A stretch of 64,000 bases of DNA from Artemisia argyi (GCA_030686995.1 CM060709.1:307868857-307932856), one strand, 5' to 3'; positions 24,755 to 37,574 are shown, counted from the first letter of the stretch. Notes: a model not told the origin generated them from the sequence alone. Translations and numbers: made by a program.

Positions 24755-25140
24755 AGTCCGCCTTGTCTAACCGACAAAAGGGATTGGCTAATCCAGGAGC
24801 AAATGGCTCTTGGTAAAGATAAATCAAATCTGTTTACGGCTTGCAATTTGCCCAAAATTGTATGGTTCCTCAACTCCCCATCATCCTCAAAAGCTAATGC
24901 GTTGGCTAGCCCACAAGATTATGGCTTGTGGTAAAGGCCGTGGAAAATCCATAATTGGTAATCAGCTCACCAAGATGTTGACTATTCCATCAAGAGCTGG
25001 CTAGTCCAGAAGCAAACGGCTTCTGGTAAAGACTAATCAAATCCGTTGACAGCTGGTGGTTTGCTCAAAATCACACGGTTATCAGGTGTGCCACAGTTCT
25101 TACACCTGGCTACTCCAGAAGTGATGGCTTTTGGTAAAGA
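24755..25140 (+). repeat. Hairpin-module array, Athila-like copy
   Basis: Four modules each carry TTGGCTA-like or TGGCTAG-like lead sequence, an inverted repeat and GGTAAAG. Hairpins: 24793-24813 (CCAGGAGC/GCTCTTGG), 24911-24931 (CCACAAG/CTTGTGG), 25006-25026 (CCAGAAGC/GCTTCTGG), 25115-25134 (CCAGAAG/CTTTTGG). The same order of modules is found at 37575-37955 in the host Copia element. Confidence 0.75.
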
Positions 25141-25195
25141 GTTTTTCAAATCCATCAAGTTTTCAAAACAGTTATTGCTAGGGACTAGCAATAGT

Positions 25196-25209
25196 TTAGT
25201 GTGGGGGAT
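25196..25209 (+). other. Polypurine tract of the Athila-like element
   Basis: TTAGTGTGGGGGAT directly before the 3' LTR at 25210. Confidence 0.85.
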
Positions 25210-28200
25210 TGATGAGTGCTCAAACACTCATCATTTTTGGTCTAATCTGAACTGCAAAACATACAAAAACACTCAGTAATGCATCAAAATACTGAAAATA
25301 TTTCAAAATTGTGTTTTATATGTTTTAGATGCAAAACGAGTAAAAACAAATGAAAAACGTACAATGTTTGCAAAATTGGCAGTTTCGGTCCCCCAACTTT
25401 CATAAAATTACAAAACTAGTCCCTGGATATTCAAAATATGGAAAATTATTACCAAAGGTCCTTTTACAATCATAAGTTGTCATATTTAGTCCTTTGGTGA
25501 AAAATCTCAAAAGTTTTAGAAATTTACAGTTTGGTCCCTGGAGTTTCAGATTTTGGCAGATTTGGTCCCTGGTGGGATATTTTTGGATGAAAAATCATTT
25601 TTAGTCCTTGGAAGTTCAAAAATGTTCAAATTTGGTCCTTGGATAAAAGTTTTTCAATGTTTGGCAAAAACAACCCCTAAACTTTCAAAAATTACAATTT
25701 TGGTCCCCGGGAATTTAAAAAATTGGAATATATAATTTATGGTCCTTGGGATATTTTAACATAGCAGAATTGGTCCTTATTACATCTTTGTGAAAGTTTC
25801 ATTCTCAGCCCCTAAACTTTAGGTAAATTACAAAAATGGTCCTTGCGAATTAAAGTTACAACCAAACGGACCTTGTGTGATATTACACCCCAAAACAAAC
25901 CAAATCTATTACCCTTTTTGGCCTGGTCCAGTACACCCCACCCAAGCCCAAACCAACCAAATCAAGCCCACCAAAGCCCTACCCTTTTATATTATACCTG
26001 GTCATTTGACCAGGTCAAATGGTCAAACGACCAGTCAACACCACCATCCCCTCCACTCTTCCTGAAATCCAGCTTCCATGTCTCACCTCCCCCCTCCTCT
26101 CTCCCACAAAATACTCACCAACTTCAATTAATTCCCACACCTACACCCATACATCCCCCTCCTCATAAATGCACCCACCAACACCACAACTGCCCACCTC
26201 CCCATTTCCCGCCAAAATAATTTTGAAGGCTGAGATCATCTAAAGCCCATCCAACGGCTTGTGTTGAAGTGGGAAAAGCCATAGAAACTTCCAGGGCCTA
26301 TTTAAGAAAAGAAAAAGAGAAGAAAGATTATTAGTGTAGCAGTAGGTAGTTAGTAGTAAATTTTAGCTTAATTTTAGTTAATGTCGAATTCATGTAATTT
26401 AGTATTTCTAGTAATAAACTTAGCTTGAAATTTGTACTTTCTAAGTTAATATAAGTGTTCAGTATTTAAATTTGCATGTTGTAACATTTTCAGTTTGAAT
26501 GAAAAAAAAAATATTTTGAAGCTTTTAGTAAAAATCATTGTTATTGCTCAGTTCCTGTTTGGAATAATTTCATAAGCTCTTAATCCTGTTTTGAGAAGTT
26601 AATTCCAGCCTAGTCATAGCTTTTATGAGCCTATCTCCATAGCTTTTAGCCATTTCAGTTTGCATCAAGTAAGTATCCTTTCTAATCATCTGCACCTCAG
26701 TTATTTTAGCTTAAATCTGCTGATATTAGCTTATCTTGATAGTATGTAACTTATTGTGTGCCTAATTCAAGTTTCTATAGGTTCTAGTACTTATTAGTGT
26801 TTCTACTGTCTTAATAAAGCTCAACTTGCTTTCCTGTCATTTAGTTGTCCTCTGTTAGTTCTTAGGAATCTATCATGCTTTAAATTAGTTAAGAAGTTTG
26901 GTTTAATAATTAGTTTAAGGATTAGAAACCCAAATCTGTTAGATATAGTGGATTAGGGTCACTTAGGGAGTGTTTGGATTGAGCATGTATTCTGAGTTAG
27001 GGTTGGTTTTCAGTATTTAGATTGGTTTAGATAACTCACATTAGGTTAATTTAGGTCTAATATAACATAAAATTGTTACTCCTCCTGTTAAAAGTCAAAA
27101 TGGCAGTCATAAGGTTATTGTCTGCTCATTAGGGGCAATTAGGTCCTCATTTCCTAGATTTAGTTACATTACTGTTGTATTGAGCTCATACAAGTCTTCC
27201 ATCATCAAAACATAACATTTGGATCTTGTTGAGGTCATTTGAAACTCATTTTAGTCAAAGTTTAAGTTCATTCAAAAAAGTCAAATTAGCACATCTCAGA
27301 TTTTTACAAAAGGTCTAGGAATTTTATAGAATTTAGTGTTTGATTTCAAGACTTGAAACTTGTTTCTATTAATTGTCTACCACCTCAGCTTCATGATCCC
27401 AACTTTCTTTCATTTTTGCAATTTTTTATTTGGGCCCCACAGAGCTTGAAACTCAGCTGCACGGCTGAGCCCTCCCCTACTGCAGCAGGCTGCATACCCA
27501 ACACCACCACTTGGTGGTGGTTTTCTGACCACCTCAGTGGGTTTCAAGGTCCAATTTTGGTTCCTTACAACCCCCCTCCTACCACACTTTAGATATTGAC
27601 CATTGGTTTGACCCCTAGGCCTGTGGACCCCACCTAAATCAAGGCCTCAAATCTGTCCCAATTTTCAGTGAAGTAGCAAAGATTACAAGTGCTTATTTGT
27701 GCCTTTTTGCTTATTCTAAGGTCCACTAGTGCTTTTTCCAGCTTAAACAAGTTCAAATAAGTTATTTGGATCAGAAAAACCCATAGTGGGTCCCACACAA
27801 GCTGGTTCAAGCTCATTTCCTCTCTTGGTCAACAAAAGTCAACTGTTGACCCAAAAAGCACTTCAAGTGCTTATTTTTGATTTCCACTAAAGTTGTTTTT
27901 ATAAAAATTTCATGTTTTTAGTTGTAAAATAATTTTCTAAAATAAAAATCCAGAAAAACCAATTTAATTTTTAAGTGATAGTTTCTATTTAATTTTATTT
28001 AAATTTTATTTTTCATTTTTATATTTTTATTAAGTACCTAGCTATTTTATATTTTTCTTAAATTTCCTATTATATTAAAGTATTTATAATAATTTTCTCA
28101 GATTTTTATTTTATTATTTAGTATTTATTAGAATTAATTTTAGTTTTATTAATAATTAATTAATATTAAGTTTTAAATAGCATAATTAGTTCTTATTAAG

Positions 28201-28959
28201 TAAAACCTAGTTTATATATTTTTTATAGCTTTTATATGTTATAAAATAATTTAAGAAATTTTCTTATAATTTTTACTGTTCATTTTCTATTTTTCTTAAT
28301 TTAAAATAGTTTAATTAGGTAATTAATGTTTAATTAGTAATTAATTAATAGAAAAAGCACAAAAAGACAAAAATACTTATTTTTAATTTTAAAACTTATT
28401 TTTAGTTATTTTATAATTTTAGAAATTTTATTTTCATTTTTCTAGTGTTTAAATAATATTATATTATATTTAAGTTGTTTAAATATTAATAATTAAGTAT
28501 TAATTAGTAATTAATTAATATTAAATAATTAAATAGTGTAAAAATTTATTTTCTTTTTCTAAAAATTTTCTTTTTATCTTAGGTTTGTAAAAAAGTCATT
28601 TTCACCCCCTGGGTGTTTTCAGATTTCAGTTTTCACTTTTTATTTTGTACGTTTACGTTTTATTTAAACGTGAACGTACGCGTTTTAAGTTTTAAATGTT
28701 TCTGGTTTTTCTTTGCTTCCAGTCTTATTCATATAGCTTGTTTAAGCTATTTCATTGTAGATTCCTTAGTTCAAATCATTCTCAAACCCCTTTCCATCCA
28801 GATTCACCCGATCACGAAACCGTGTTGATTACAATCCACACCTCGTCGGGACATAACAACCCGGGGAAACCACTATATTCCGCGGAGCATTGACTCTAGA
28901 TAGTTTGACCTAGTTGACCATCCTTTGGTCAATTTATGTTGACCGTTTAGCATCAATCA
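25210..28959 (+). repeat. 3' LTR of the Athila-like element
   Basis: 3750 bp, colinear with 18542-22283. By eye about 17 differences occur in the first 800 bp, plus small indels further on. It ends AGCATCAATCA before the ATGGC duplication. Confidence 0.92.
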
Positions 28960-31900
28960 ATGGCAAAATTACAGGGAAAGGAACCATTAAGACACCCTTG
29001 TTAGACTTTGAAAATGTTTATTATGTGAAGGAACTGGAGCATTTTAATCTAATCTCAGTATCACAAATTTGTGACACTAAGAATAAGGTTTTCTTCTCTG
29101 AAGATGAGTGTCTTGTACTTTCCAAGGACTTCAAACTCTCAGAAGACACAACTGTATTGCTGAGAGTTCCTAGAACCTTCAACTTATACACATTCAATCT
29201 GAATGATGTCAAGCCAGAAGGTGATCTAACATGTTTGGTAGCCAAAGCTTCCCTGGATGAATCTAATAAATGGCATAGGAGAATGGCACATGTGAACTAC
29301 AAGACCATCAACAAGTTGTCCAAACTTGGTCTTGTTAAGGGCCTTCCTTCTAAACTCTTCACCAATGAACACAATTGTATTGCTTGCAACAAGGGAAAGC
29401 AACACAGAGCCTCTTACAAAGCAGTCAAGGCTGTGAGCACCATTTCAGAACCTCTTCAGTTGCTGCACATGGACCTCTTTGGTCCAACTCTAATTAGAAG
29501 TATTGATCACAAGTACTTCTGCCTGGTTATCACAGATGATTATAGCAGGTTTTGCTGGGTATTCTTTCTCAGAACTAAAGATGAAACAACTCCAATTCTG
29601 AAAGAATTCATTATCTTAGTTGAGAACCAGCTGAATAAAAAGGTTAAAGGAATTAGGTGTGACAATGGTATAGAATTCAAAAATGTTGTCTTTATAGAAT
29701 TCTGTAAGTCTAAAGGGATTAGAAGGGACTATAGTACTCCAAGAACCCCACAACAAAATGGGGTTGCTGAAAGGAAAAATAGGACCCTCATTGAGGCAGC
29801 AAGATCAATGCTTGCAGACTCCAAACTACCCACAATGTTTTGGACTGAAGCAGTAAGTACTGCCTGTCATGTCTTGAACAGGGTATCCATCACTAGACTT
29901 CATGTCAAGACACCTTATGAACTTCTCACTGGGAAAGTTCCACACATACATTACCTTAAGCCTTTTGGATGTAAAGTGACTATTTTGAATACTGCTGATA
30001 TACTGGGTAAGTTTTATGGAAAAACTGATGAGGGGTATATAGTGGGTTATTCAGCTCATAGCAAGGCCTATAGGGTTTATAATCTGAATGCTAAAAAGAT
30101 TGAAGAGACCCTTAATCTGAGATTTCTTGAAGATCAGCCTAATATTCAGGGACAAAGCCATTCTTGGTATTTTGACCCAGACTATTTGACTGACTATTTG
30201 GGTTATACTAGGCATGCTTCTAATCCTGATGCAGGTTCCAAAGATCCAAACTCTAACCCTGCAGGTTCCATGGATGATGACTCAGAATGTGAGTCTGAGC
30301 CAGAAGAGAATACCATTGTTGTACCATCTTTTCCACCTAACCATTTTGTAGGTAATCACTCTATTGCTGAACAAGATGATGAGTCACATTATGCAGAGGA
30401 TCTTGCAAGATTGCAGAAACAAGAACATGCTGCTACTAAGGAAGCTCAGAAACTCAATGACAAGGTTACACAAGAGACTGAAGCTATCTTACATCAATTA
30501 GCACAAGCAGTCAGTGGAAACAAGGATTTTGCTGATGATTCTACTGAAGGCATACCTCTTCCCACTGATAAGATCCCAGATGCTGATTCTGCTGATCCTC
30601 ACTCTCCCATCTCAAATGAAGTATCAGCAGACTTTGATAAGCCCTTTACAAGATTTCCAAGTCCTTCTGATCTTGGGAATTATCAGCCAAAGCCTGGCTT
30701 GTTTCACTCAGCTTCTTATGATACTGAGTTTGGGCCTACAGTCACCAACCTTGATGCCACAATTGATGTTCCACCTACAGCTACAAAAAGGATTCACAAT
30801 GCTCATCCCCTATCAAAGATTATTGGAAATCCTAAAGACCCTGTTAGAACTAGAAGCACTGTCAAGAATACAAAATATGGAGAAGTTGCTTTCATCTCTT
30901 ATGTCTACAATCAAAAGTGGAACAATCGCACCGACTTCAAACACTGTTTGTTTGCATGCTTTTTGTCTCAGATTGAACCAACTAGTATTCCTCAAGCACT
31001 GGCTGATTCAAGTTGGCTTGAGGCTATGCAAGAGGAGATGCTACAATTTAAGAATCAGCAGGTTTGGATTTTGGTTCCTCTTCCTGATGGTAAATATGCC
31101 ATTGGGACAAAATGGATTCTGAAGAATAAAAGAGATGCACGGGGTATTGTGGTGAAGAACAAAGCAAGACTAGTGGCTCAAGGATTTAGACAAGAGGAAG
31201 GCATTGACTATGATGAGGTATTTGCACCAGTGGCCAAGGTTAAAGCTATAAGGATATTTTTGGCCTATGCCTCTTACATGGGCTTTATGGTTTATCAGAT
31301 GGATGTTAAAGGTGCTTTCTTGTATGGTGAGATTGAAGAGGAGGTTTATGTGACTCAACCCAAGGGATTTGAAGACCCTGATCATCCTGAGTATGTGTAC
31401 AAGGTTGTTAAAGCTCTCTATGGACTTCATCAAGCTCCACGAGCTTGGTATGCTAGACTTTCCACATTTCTGCTAAAGAATGGTTACCGAAGAGGTGCCA
31501 TTGACAAGACTCTATTCCTCAAGAAAGATTCCCGGGATATTATTCTTGTGCAAGTGTATGTGGATGATATTATCTTTGGTTCAACCAAAGAAGCATGGTG
31601 TAGAGAGTTTGAAGATCTGATGAAGGGTGAATTTCAAATGAGTGCCATGGGAGAACTCACTTTCTTTCTGGGTTTACAAGTTCAGCAGAAACCTGATGGT
31701 ATTTTCATACATCAGGAGAAATATGTAAAAGATATGTTGTCCAAGTTTGCTATGGAGAATGTCAGGACTGCCACTACTCCATATGAGGCTCCCAAACCAA
31801 AGACCAATCTTGCTCCTGATCTCCCTGTGAATGTTCATTTATACAGGTCCATGATTGGTTCTTTGATGTATTTAACTGCCTCAAGACCTGATATTACATT

Positions 31901-32510
31901 TGCTGTGAGTGCATGTTCAAGACACCAAGTCACTCCACTTACTTCTCATATGAATGTTGTCAAGAAGATTTTTAAGTATCTTAAAGGCCAACCCAACTTA
32001 GGTCTTTGGTATCCCAAAGAGTCTCCATTTCAGCTAGCAGCTTATAGTGACAGTGACTATGCTGGTGCCAATTTGGATAGAAGATCCACAACTGGAGGTT
32101 GCCAATTCCTTGGAAGACGACTGATTTCTTGGCAATGCAAGAAACAGACCATTGTTGCTACCTCTACTACTGAAGCAGAGTATGTTGCTGTTGCCAATTG
32201 TTGTGGACAGGTTCTATGGATTCAGAATCAATTACTGGATTATGGGTATAACTTCATGAATACTACCATTTTCATTGACAATCAAAGTACCATTTGCATT
32301 GTTAAAAATCCAGTTTTTCATAATAGAACCAAACATATTGAAATCAGACACCACTTTATAAGGGGATGCTTATGAGAAACATTTGGTAAAAGTGGTAAAA
32401 ATTCACACAGATGAAAATGTGGCAGATTTATTAACCAAAGCATTTGATGGACCAAGATTTCAATATTTGGTGGTCCATATTGGAATGCTAAACCCTTAAC
32501 TGCAAAGTTT

Positions 32511-32562
32511 AAGGGGAGGCATAAGCCTCAGGGGAGGCATATGCCTCAGGGGAGGATGATGA
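32511..32562 (+). other. Polypurine-like triplet after the Copia pol end
   Basis: AAGGGGAGG (32511-32519) and two AGGGGAGG copies (32530-32537, 32548-32555) follow the pol stop by 11 bp. The copies are separated by GCATAAGCCTC and the palindromic GCATATGCCTC. They resemble the true 3' tract (TAGGGGAGGAT at 38225-38235). Confidence 0.6.
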
Positions 32563-33076
32563 CTGTAAACTTTGTATAATTTGTATAAGTTGCATAATTT
32601 CTGAGTTTTTAACACTAACCCTCTAACAGTTGTACAAGTTGTTTGGTGTATTTTCTTGTTTGATGTTTATTTTGCAGATGTTCTGAGAATGTAAGTTTCA
32701 TGATTAAGTCACCAAGAGCAGAAGTCAAAGGAATGTGGTCAAAGTGCTGAACATGGTTTCTACTGATTAATTAATAATGTTGAAGGTCTTACACAGTGGA
32801 TTAATAAAGAAGATCTTTTCATTCATTCATAGAAACAAGTTACAGCTTACATTCAATGTTACAACTGAGTTACAATGACCATTCCTAAACATTTGGCTAA
32901 TTAAGTACTACTAGCTTCTATCACTTATTACAAAATACTTGAGGCTATGACAAGTACAATGATGAAGCTGAAGATGAAAATGTAAGAAGAAGAGAAGGAA
33001 GACTGGGAAGATGCTCATGAATTAAAGTCAAGAGAATACTCAAGAACTTTGTTCCATGGCAACATTCCTCAATCAT

Positions 33077-33526
33077 CTACTTCAGCTTCTCCTTTCCCTT
33101 ACGTATGATCTCAGCCTTCTTGCTCTGTCCAATATATTCTTGATGTGGAAGACCGGGTCCTGGAGCAGGAAGATCCAACACCAAAGTGTGTGATGTTGGA
33201 AGAGATGGATCCCTCTTACTTGATCTTGGTTGGGATCTCTCTGGTGTGGAAGGAGGAAGAAAGGTTGGATCTTCATTTTCGTCCTCTGACGAGTCTTCAT
33301 CAGAGGTATAGATGAAGGGAGAGACAAGCTCTCTCTCAGCAGGAATGGGCACATTGCTTGGTTCACCCTTCCTATGAGCATTCCATTGTCTTTCTTGTAC
33401 ATACCATCGTTTCTCCAGCGCTCTTTCAAAGTCAGAACCATCTAGCTCCCATGGATATGGTGGTGAATCTTCTTCTGCTGATGGAGAAGAAGAATTTGGA
33501 TCTGAGATTTTTGGGTGTGAAGACAT
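33077..33526 (-). CDS. Antisense ORF inside the SIRE-type element (149 aa, unknown function)
   Basis: The 149-residue protein reads against the element. It is Ser/Pro-rich and acidic in the middle (TSDEDSSEDENEDP), has a short conserved-looking segment DFERALEKRWYVQERQWNAH (about residues 32-51) and a basic C terminus (RKGKEKLK). There is no signal peptide or membrane span. It lies between pol and the env-like frame. On its own strand it has a TATA-like TTATTTAAT about 95-100 bp before the ATG and a leader containing AAACCCTAA, typical of plant 5' UTRs. Downstream come T-rich, poly(A)-signal-like words (AATGAATGAAAAG near 32825-32837). It was probably acquired from a host gene or is an accessory ORF of this lineage. 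Family not recognised. Confidence 0.6.
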   Translation of the reverse strand: MSSHPKISDPNSSSPSAEEDSPPYPWELDGSDFERALEKRWYVQERQWNAHRKGEPSNVPIPAERELVSPFIYTSDEDSSEDENEDPTFLPPSTPERSQPRSSKRDPSLPTSHTLVLDLPAPGPGLPHQEYIGQSKKAEIIRKGKEKLK

Positions 33527-33618
33527 GATTTTGATGGAGAATTTGGGTTAATTGAAAAATTAGGGTTTGAAAGATGATTTGGGGTAAATTGATGACTGAG
33601 ATGTGTTATTTGGGGGTG

Positions 33619-33631
33619 ATTAAATAAGCCA
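33619..33631 (-). promoter_or_regulatory. TATA-like box of the antisense unit
   Basis: On the minus strand GGCTTATTTAATC, followed by a short leader to the ATG at 33526. This spacing is normal for a plant RNA polymerase II promoter. Confidence 0.45.
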
Positions 33632-33973
33632 ATTTTAGGCGTTACGATAATTAATGCAAGTTGGGTGGCACAGTAAAACCAAGATATTGACCGAAGATAT
33701 TTTTACTTTTCGTTGATTCTGCTGATGGTTGACCATTCTTCAGTAGATTTGACTTTCATTTCTGCTGAAGGGTTAATTCAAAATTGAAAGTTTTTGAACT
33801 GTTTGTCAGACTTGGTCAATAAGTTGTTCCGATAATTTTGAGCACGATTGGGGAACTTCCAAATTTAACCCACTTTGCATATCTTTTACGAATCAAAATT
33901 ATTCGCTTATCACTCCAAATAAACCCATTATTCTCTGGAGTAATTCATAACCATCTCACACAAGTTCATTCAA

Positions 33974-36900
33974 ATGGCTCAACTTGAATTGAAGGGCGAC
34001 CATAACAAATATGCTATTCTGAGAAAGGCAAAGGGACATGAAGAATTTGATTTAATGGTGGAATTTCTACAAAGGTCAAAGATTCACTATGCTTTGACAC
34101 ATAGTCCCGATTTGGTGTGTGAATCCTTGGTGAAGCAATTTTGGGCTTCTGCTACTAAGAGGTCAGATACAGAGATTGTGGCTGAAATTGATGGTGCAGA
34201 ATATGTGGTGACAGAAGGGTTGATTAGGACAAAGCTTCAGTTGGATGATGAGAATGTTGTATATCATTCCAACACTGCAGAGATTCTTGCTGGATTAAGA
34301 GAAACTGGATATAAAAGTACTGATACATCCAAGTGGCACAAGAATCAATTTTTTCCTAAGTGGAGGTATTTGGTGCATCTGCTGCTTCAATGTATCAGTA
34401 ACAAGTGTGGTGGATGGAACCAATTTTCTCTGCAATTGGGTTGTGGTATTGTTTGTCTTTCTAAGGGGCAAACTTATAATTTTTCTAGGTTTATTTTTGA
34501 TAATATGCTAGAAAATATAGATAAGCAACAGCATAAGTTCTTAATGTACCCTAGGTTCTTACAAATAATTTTAGATATAACCACTGAGGATAGAACCCAT
34601 GTACCTATTAAAAGTCTAGGTTCTAAGTTGTTTGCCTCAATGAAAACTAATTATACTGGGGAACACCATCCTATGTTGGAGGCTATGTTGCCACAAGGCA
34701 ATGCCAATGTATTTGAGGGTGATGATGCTGGAAATATGCCTGCTCCTAATGCTGCTGATGATGGTAATCCATCATCATCTGGTGTTGTTGCTGATGGTAA
34801 TCCTTCAGTGGTAATGGAGGAAGAGCCAGCTACAACTGCTGAACCATTACCTGATTCTACTAACTTACCATCACCTACCCCTGTACTTATGTCACCTAGT
34901 CCTACCATTTCACCAGTTCAGGATGCTCCAGCTGAGCAAATTCATGAGTTTGAAGATAATTTTCGAACTCTTGAACCTGAGCTTACTAGACTACCTTCAC
35001 CCAGTCCTTTGGGAGAGCAAATTAATGAAGGTTCTCCTAATGTTGTACATGAGTCAGTTTCTCCTGCTGGGTTCAATGAAGCTCCAAATACCACTGAGCA
35101 ATCTGCTGGTAGAGCAGAGGACCCTATTACTCTCACTTTTGTATATGATTCTCTTAGCAGGTACATGAAAATGACTGAAGATCTCCAGAAAGAACTTGCT
35201 GAGACCAAGACTACTCTTGGTAATAAAATTAAAAGTTTGAAAAGCAAGGTTCAAGATTTGGAGGCACAGCTAAGTCAGCAGAAGCAAAGTAAAGATGGAT
35301 TGGATTCTACTGAAGTAGCAACGGAGGCAAATTTAGATTCTCTTGAGATTCTAGCTGAAGTTGCTAGACAGTCTCATGTTGTTCCTCCTACAGTTGCTGA
35401 AGTACCTCAATCTAAACCAAAGATACTAGTTCAAAGAAGAAGTACAAGACAGTATTTGGCAAGGAAAGCTGCTGAAACTTCAAAAGTGACTGGTGGTGAT
35501 AATGATGTGCTGATGACTGAAGCTGTGGATATACTTCAGGAGAAACAATCATTAAGTAGGGTTGCTGCTGATCAATCTGCTGATAGAGGAAATACATCAG
35601 GAGAAGCATACTTTGTAGCAGGGAAAGAATATTTGAATTCTCCTGTTCATCATTCATCTGAGAATCAACAAGTTTCTTCTGATAGAGAGGTTCAAGATGT
35701 ACATGATGAACCTATGGCAGATGTGCATGTTTCTCATGATGATATTTCTGCAGATAATGTCCCTCATGATGGTTTGGATGAGCTTGTAACAGCTGAAGAC
35801 AGAGCTGGACAAGGAAAACTATTTCAAGAATGGGAAGATTATAAGAAGAGTGCTAATCTAGCTGAGGAAGTACAAGCCAAGTTTGATGCAGAATTAGATA
35901 CAGTAACTCAAAGATATGTTTCTACCTTACCCATTGAAAGACAAAGGGAATTAGATGCAGCTGTTCTAGAGTTTGATGAGTCAGATTGGCAGCAGATTGG
36001 AAAACAAATGCTTGATAATCCTACTGTAGCTGCTAAAATTATTGGAAAAAGGGTAGAGGAACAAGATTATGAATCTTAGATTGTGAAAATGTTAAAGATG
36101 AGGAAGAAGGTTGCAGATGAATTAAAAGCCAAAGCTAAAAGAGAAAAACCTATGACTCAAGCACAGCAGAAGGATTATAAGAGAACATATGTGAAAAGTC
36201 AAAGCAGCTCATTATTTAATACTGCTTGGTCTAAGAAACATGTGTGGGGACTTCCATTTTACAAACTAGTTGAGATTTATAACAAGATCAAGGCTAGGAA
36301 TGACAAAGCTGGAATGGGTGCTTCCAAGAATATTCCTCTTCTTAATGCTGATGTTGTTTCATCTGTGAATATTCCTATTGCTGCTGAACAAGTATCTTTA
36401 CCTGATACTTCTGCTGGTTTATCACATGTTGTTGCTTCTGTGGATAAAGGTAAAGCCAAAGTAATGACATCAGATGCTCCATCTAGAAAGAGAACTAGGA
36501 GACAATTGGAGCAGGAAAGATTAGGTGAAGAGACTGCTAGAAAGTTGACTGAGGAACAAGAAGCTGAACACAAGGCTGAGCTTGCCAGATTTCATGAACT
36601 GAAGGTAAGAGAAGTTGAGATTCAAGCTGCAAGAAACAAACAAATAAGGAAGGCTATGGATGAACAATATGCCTTTGCTGCACTTGAATCTTCTCAAGAT
36701 TCTACTGATGAACAATTGGATACTCCATCAGTAGATACTAATGCTGCAGAAGTTGAATCTGCTGAAACAGAATTTCATGATGCTATTTATGTTCCTGGAA
36801 GAAGAGGCAAGAGGATGGCCAAGGTCAGATCTTCACATTCCAAACAAAGTATTATCAATGTGAATGCTTCTGATGCTTCATTTATAAGGGAAGGCTCCTC

Positions 36901-37444
36901 TGATGATTGGCCTGTAGGAACTAGAGTTGTTTTGGTTAGTTGGGAGTTAAGTCAAAATGGTCAAATTAATACCATTTACAGATTGGATAAATCCTCCATA
37001 TCCTTTACATTTCTTCAACAGATTCTACATCTTGTGGATCATCAGGATTTGGTAACTCTGTATGAGTTAGTTCTTAAGTATTATTCAACTCATACTCCTG
37101 AAGGTTCTGGATTGTATTTGTTGGGTGATCTTCAAGTGTTGTTTGATTCTTCTACTCCCACTGGTGTAAGCTATGAAATATGGAAGAATAATCAGAGATG
37201 GAAAGTTCAAAGTTGGAAGTTCTATTCTATGCCTTATGTTCATGTATTAGAAACTACAACTGTTCTGAGGCTAATTATGGATCTTACCAAAAGATATCCT
37301 CTGAAAGTGTCCCTAATGGAGAAAATGTTACAACAAAAGTTGGAAATTCCTCCTGATCCAGCAGGGAATACAAGGTTGATTGCTGAATCTTTGGTGAAGG
37401 TTTTCAAACAAAGGATTAAGACTTCCAGAGCAGCATCTGATTAG
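33974..37444 (+). pseudogene. Env-like/accessory ORF of the SIRE-type element with one in-frame stop
   Basis: A 1156-codon frame starts at ATG 33974 (MAQLELKGDH), is cut once by TAG at 36077-36079, and runs on in the same phase to 37444. The first about 200 residues form a conserved-looking domain with VKQFWASA (about 55-62) and KFLMYPRFLQ (about 189-198), as in the extra 3' ORF of SIRE-type elements of Asteraceae. Then come a Pro/Ser/acidic linker, a coiled coil at about 392-440, a second charged helix at about 836-900, and a C-terminal globular region rich in W and Y. No signal peptide or clear membrane span is visible, so the label env-like is positional only. The TAG may be a mutation. 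Readthrough is possible but not supported by any visible signal. Confidence 0.75.
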
Positions 37445-37574
37445 GGATATTATGTTGTAATATTTGTTTTTATTTCTTAATAAAAAAAACTAACATGTTG
37501 TTGTATAGTATTTGTCTGCAGGTTTGGTTATCAACTTACCTGATGTTGACTATTCCATCATTAAGTTGGCCAGT

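Larger units (their letters stand above)
18542..28959 (+). mobile_element. Athila/Tat-like non-autonomous LTR retrotransposon nested in the Copia protease
   Basis: LTRs of 3742 bp (18542-22283) and 3750 bp (25210-28959) start TGATGAGTGCTC and end AGCATCAATCA. A 5-bp target duplication ATGGC flanks it (18537-18541, 28960-28964) inside host protease codons. The primer-binding site TGGCGCCGCTGCCGGGG at 22289-22305 is the tRNA-Asp-like type used by Athila/Tat elements. The polypurine tract TTAGTGTGGGGGAT is at 25196-25209. The internal region is only 2926 bp and lacks gag, protease, reverse transcriptase and integrase. It holds one broken 606-codon frame and a set of hairpin repeats. The element therefore needed proteins from relatives to move. 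Confidence 0.92.
18404..32499 (+). pseudogene. Protease-pol region of the SIRE-type element, split and frameshifted
   Basis: The protease active-site motif DSGCSRSMSG begins at 18440, in the gag frame. The coding sequence is then interrupted at 18542 by the Athila-like element and resumes at 28965 after its duplicated ATGGC. The downstream frame (to 32375) shows the pre-integrase H-C-C-type zinc region (residues about 121-158, numbered from an arbitrary start at 28914), integrase D187, D250 and E286 with 35 residues between the last two, reverse transcriptase with YVDDI at about 882-886, and Copia RNase H with TTEAEY. A single-base insertion in a G run near 32361-32365 shifts the frame, and the last stretch to the natural stop at 32497-32499 is in another frame. 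Both lesions make this pol non-functional in the present copy. Confidence 0.9.

Noticed and set aside
24793..25134. tRNA-like genes in the hairpin modules
   Set aside because: Only one short stem per module is clear. No cloverleaf, anticodon arm or B-box consensus could be traced.
18885..26220. Small ORFs repeated in both Athila-like LTRs (for example 18885-19067 and 25553-25735; 20967-21149 and 27634-27816)
   Set aside because: They recur only because the LTR is duplicated. They have no domain and no start context, and lie in U3-like sequence.
36083..37444. Separate gene starting at GTG 36083
   Set aside because: It is in phase with the upstream frame and separated by a single TAG. GTG is not a usual plant start.
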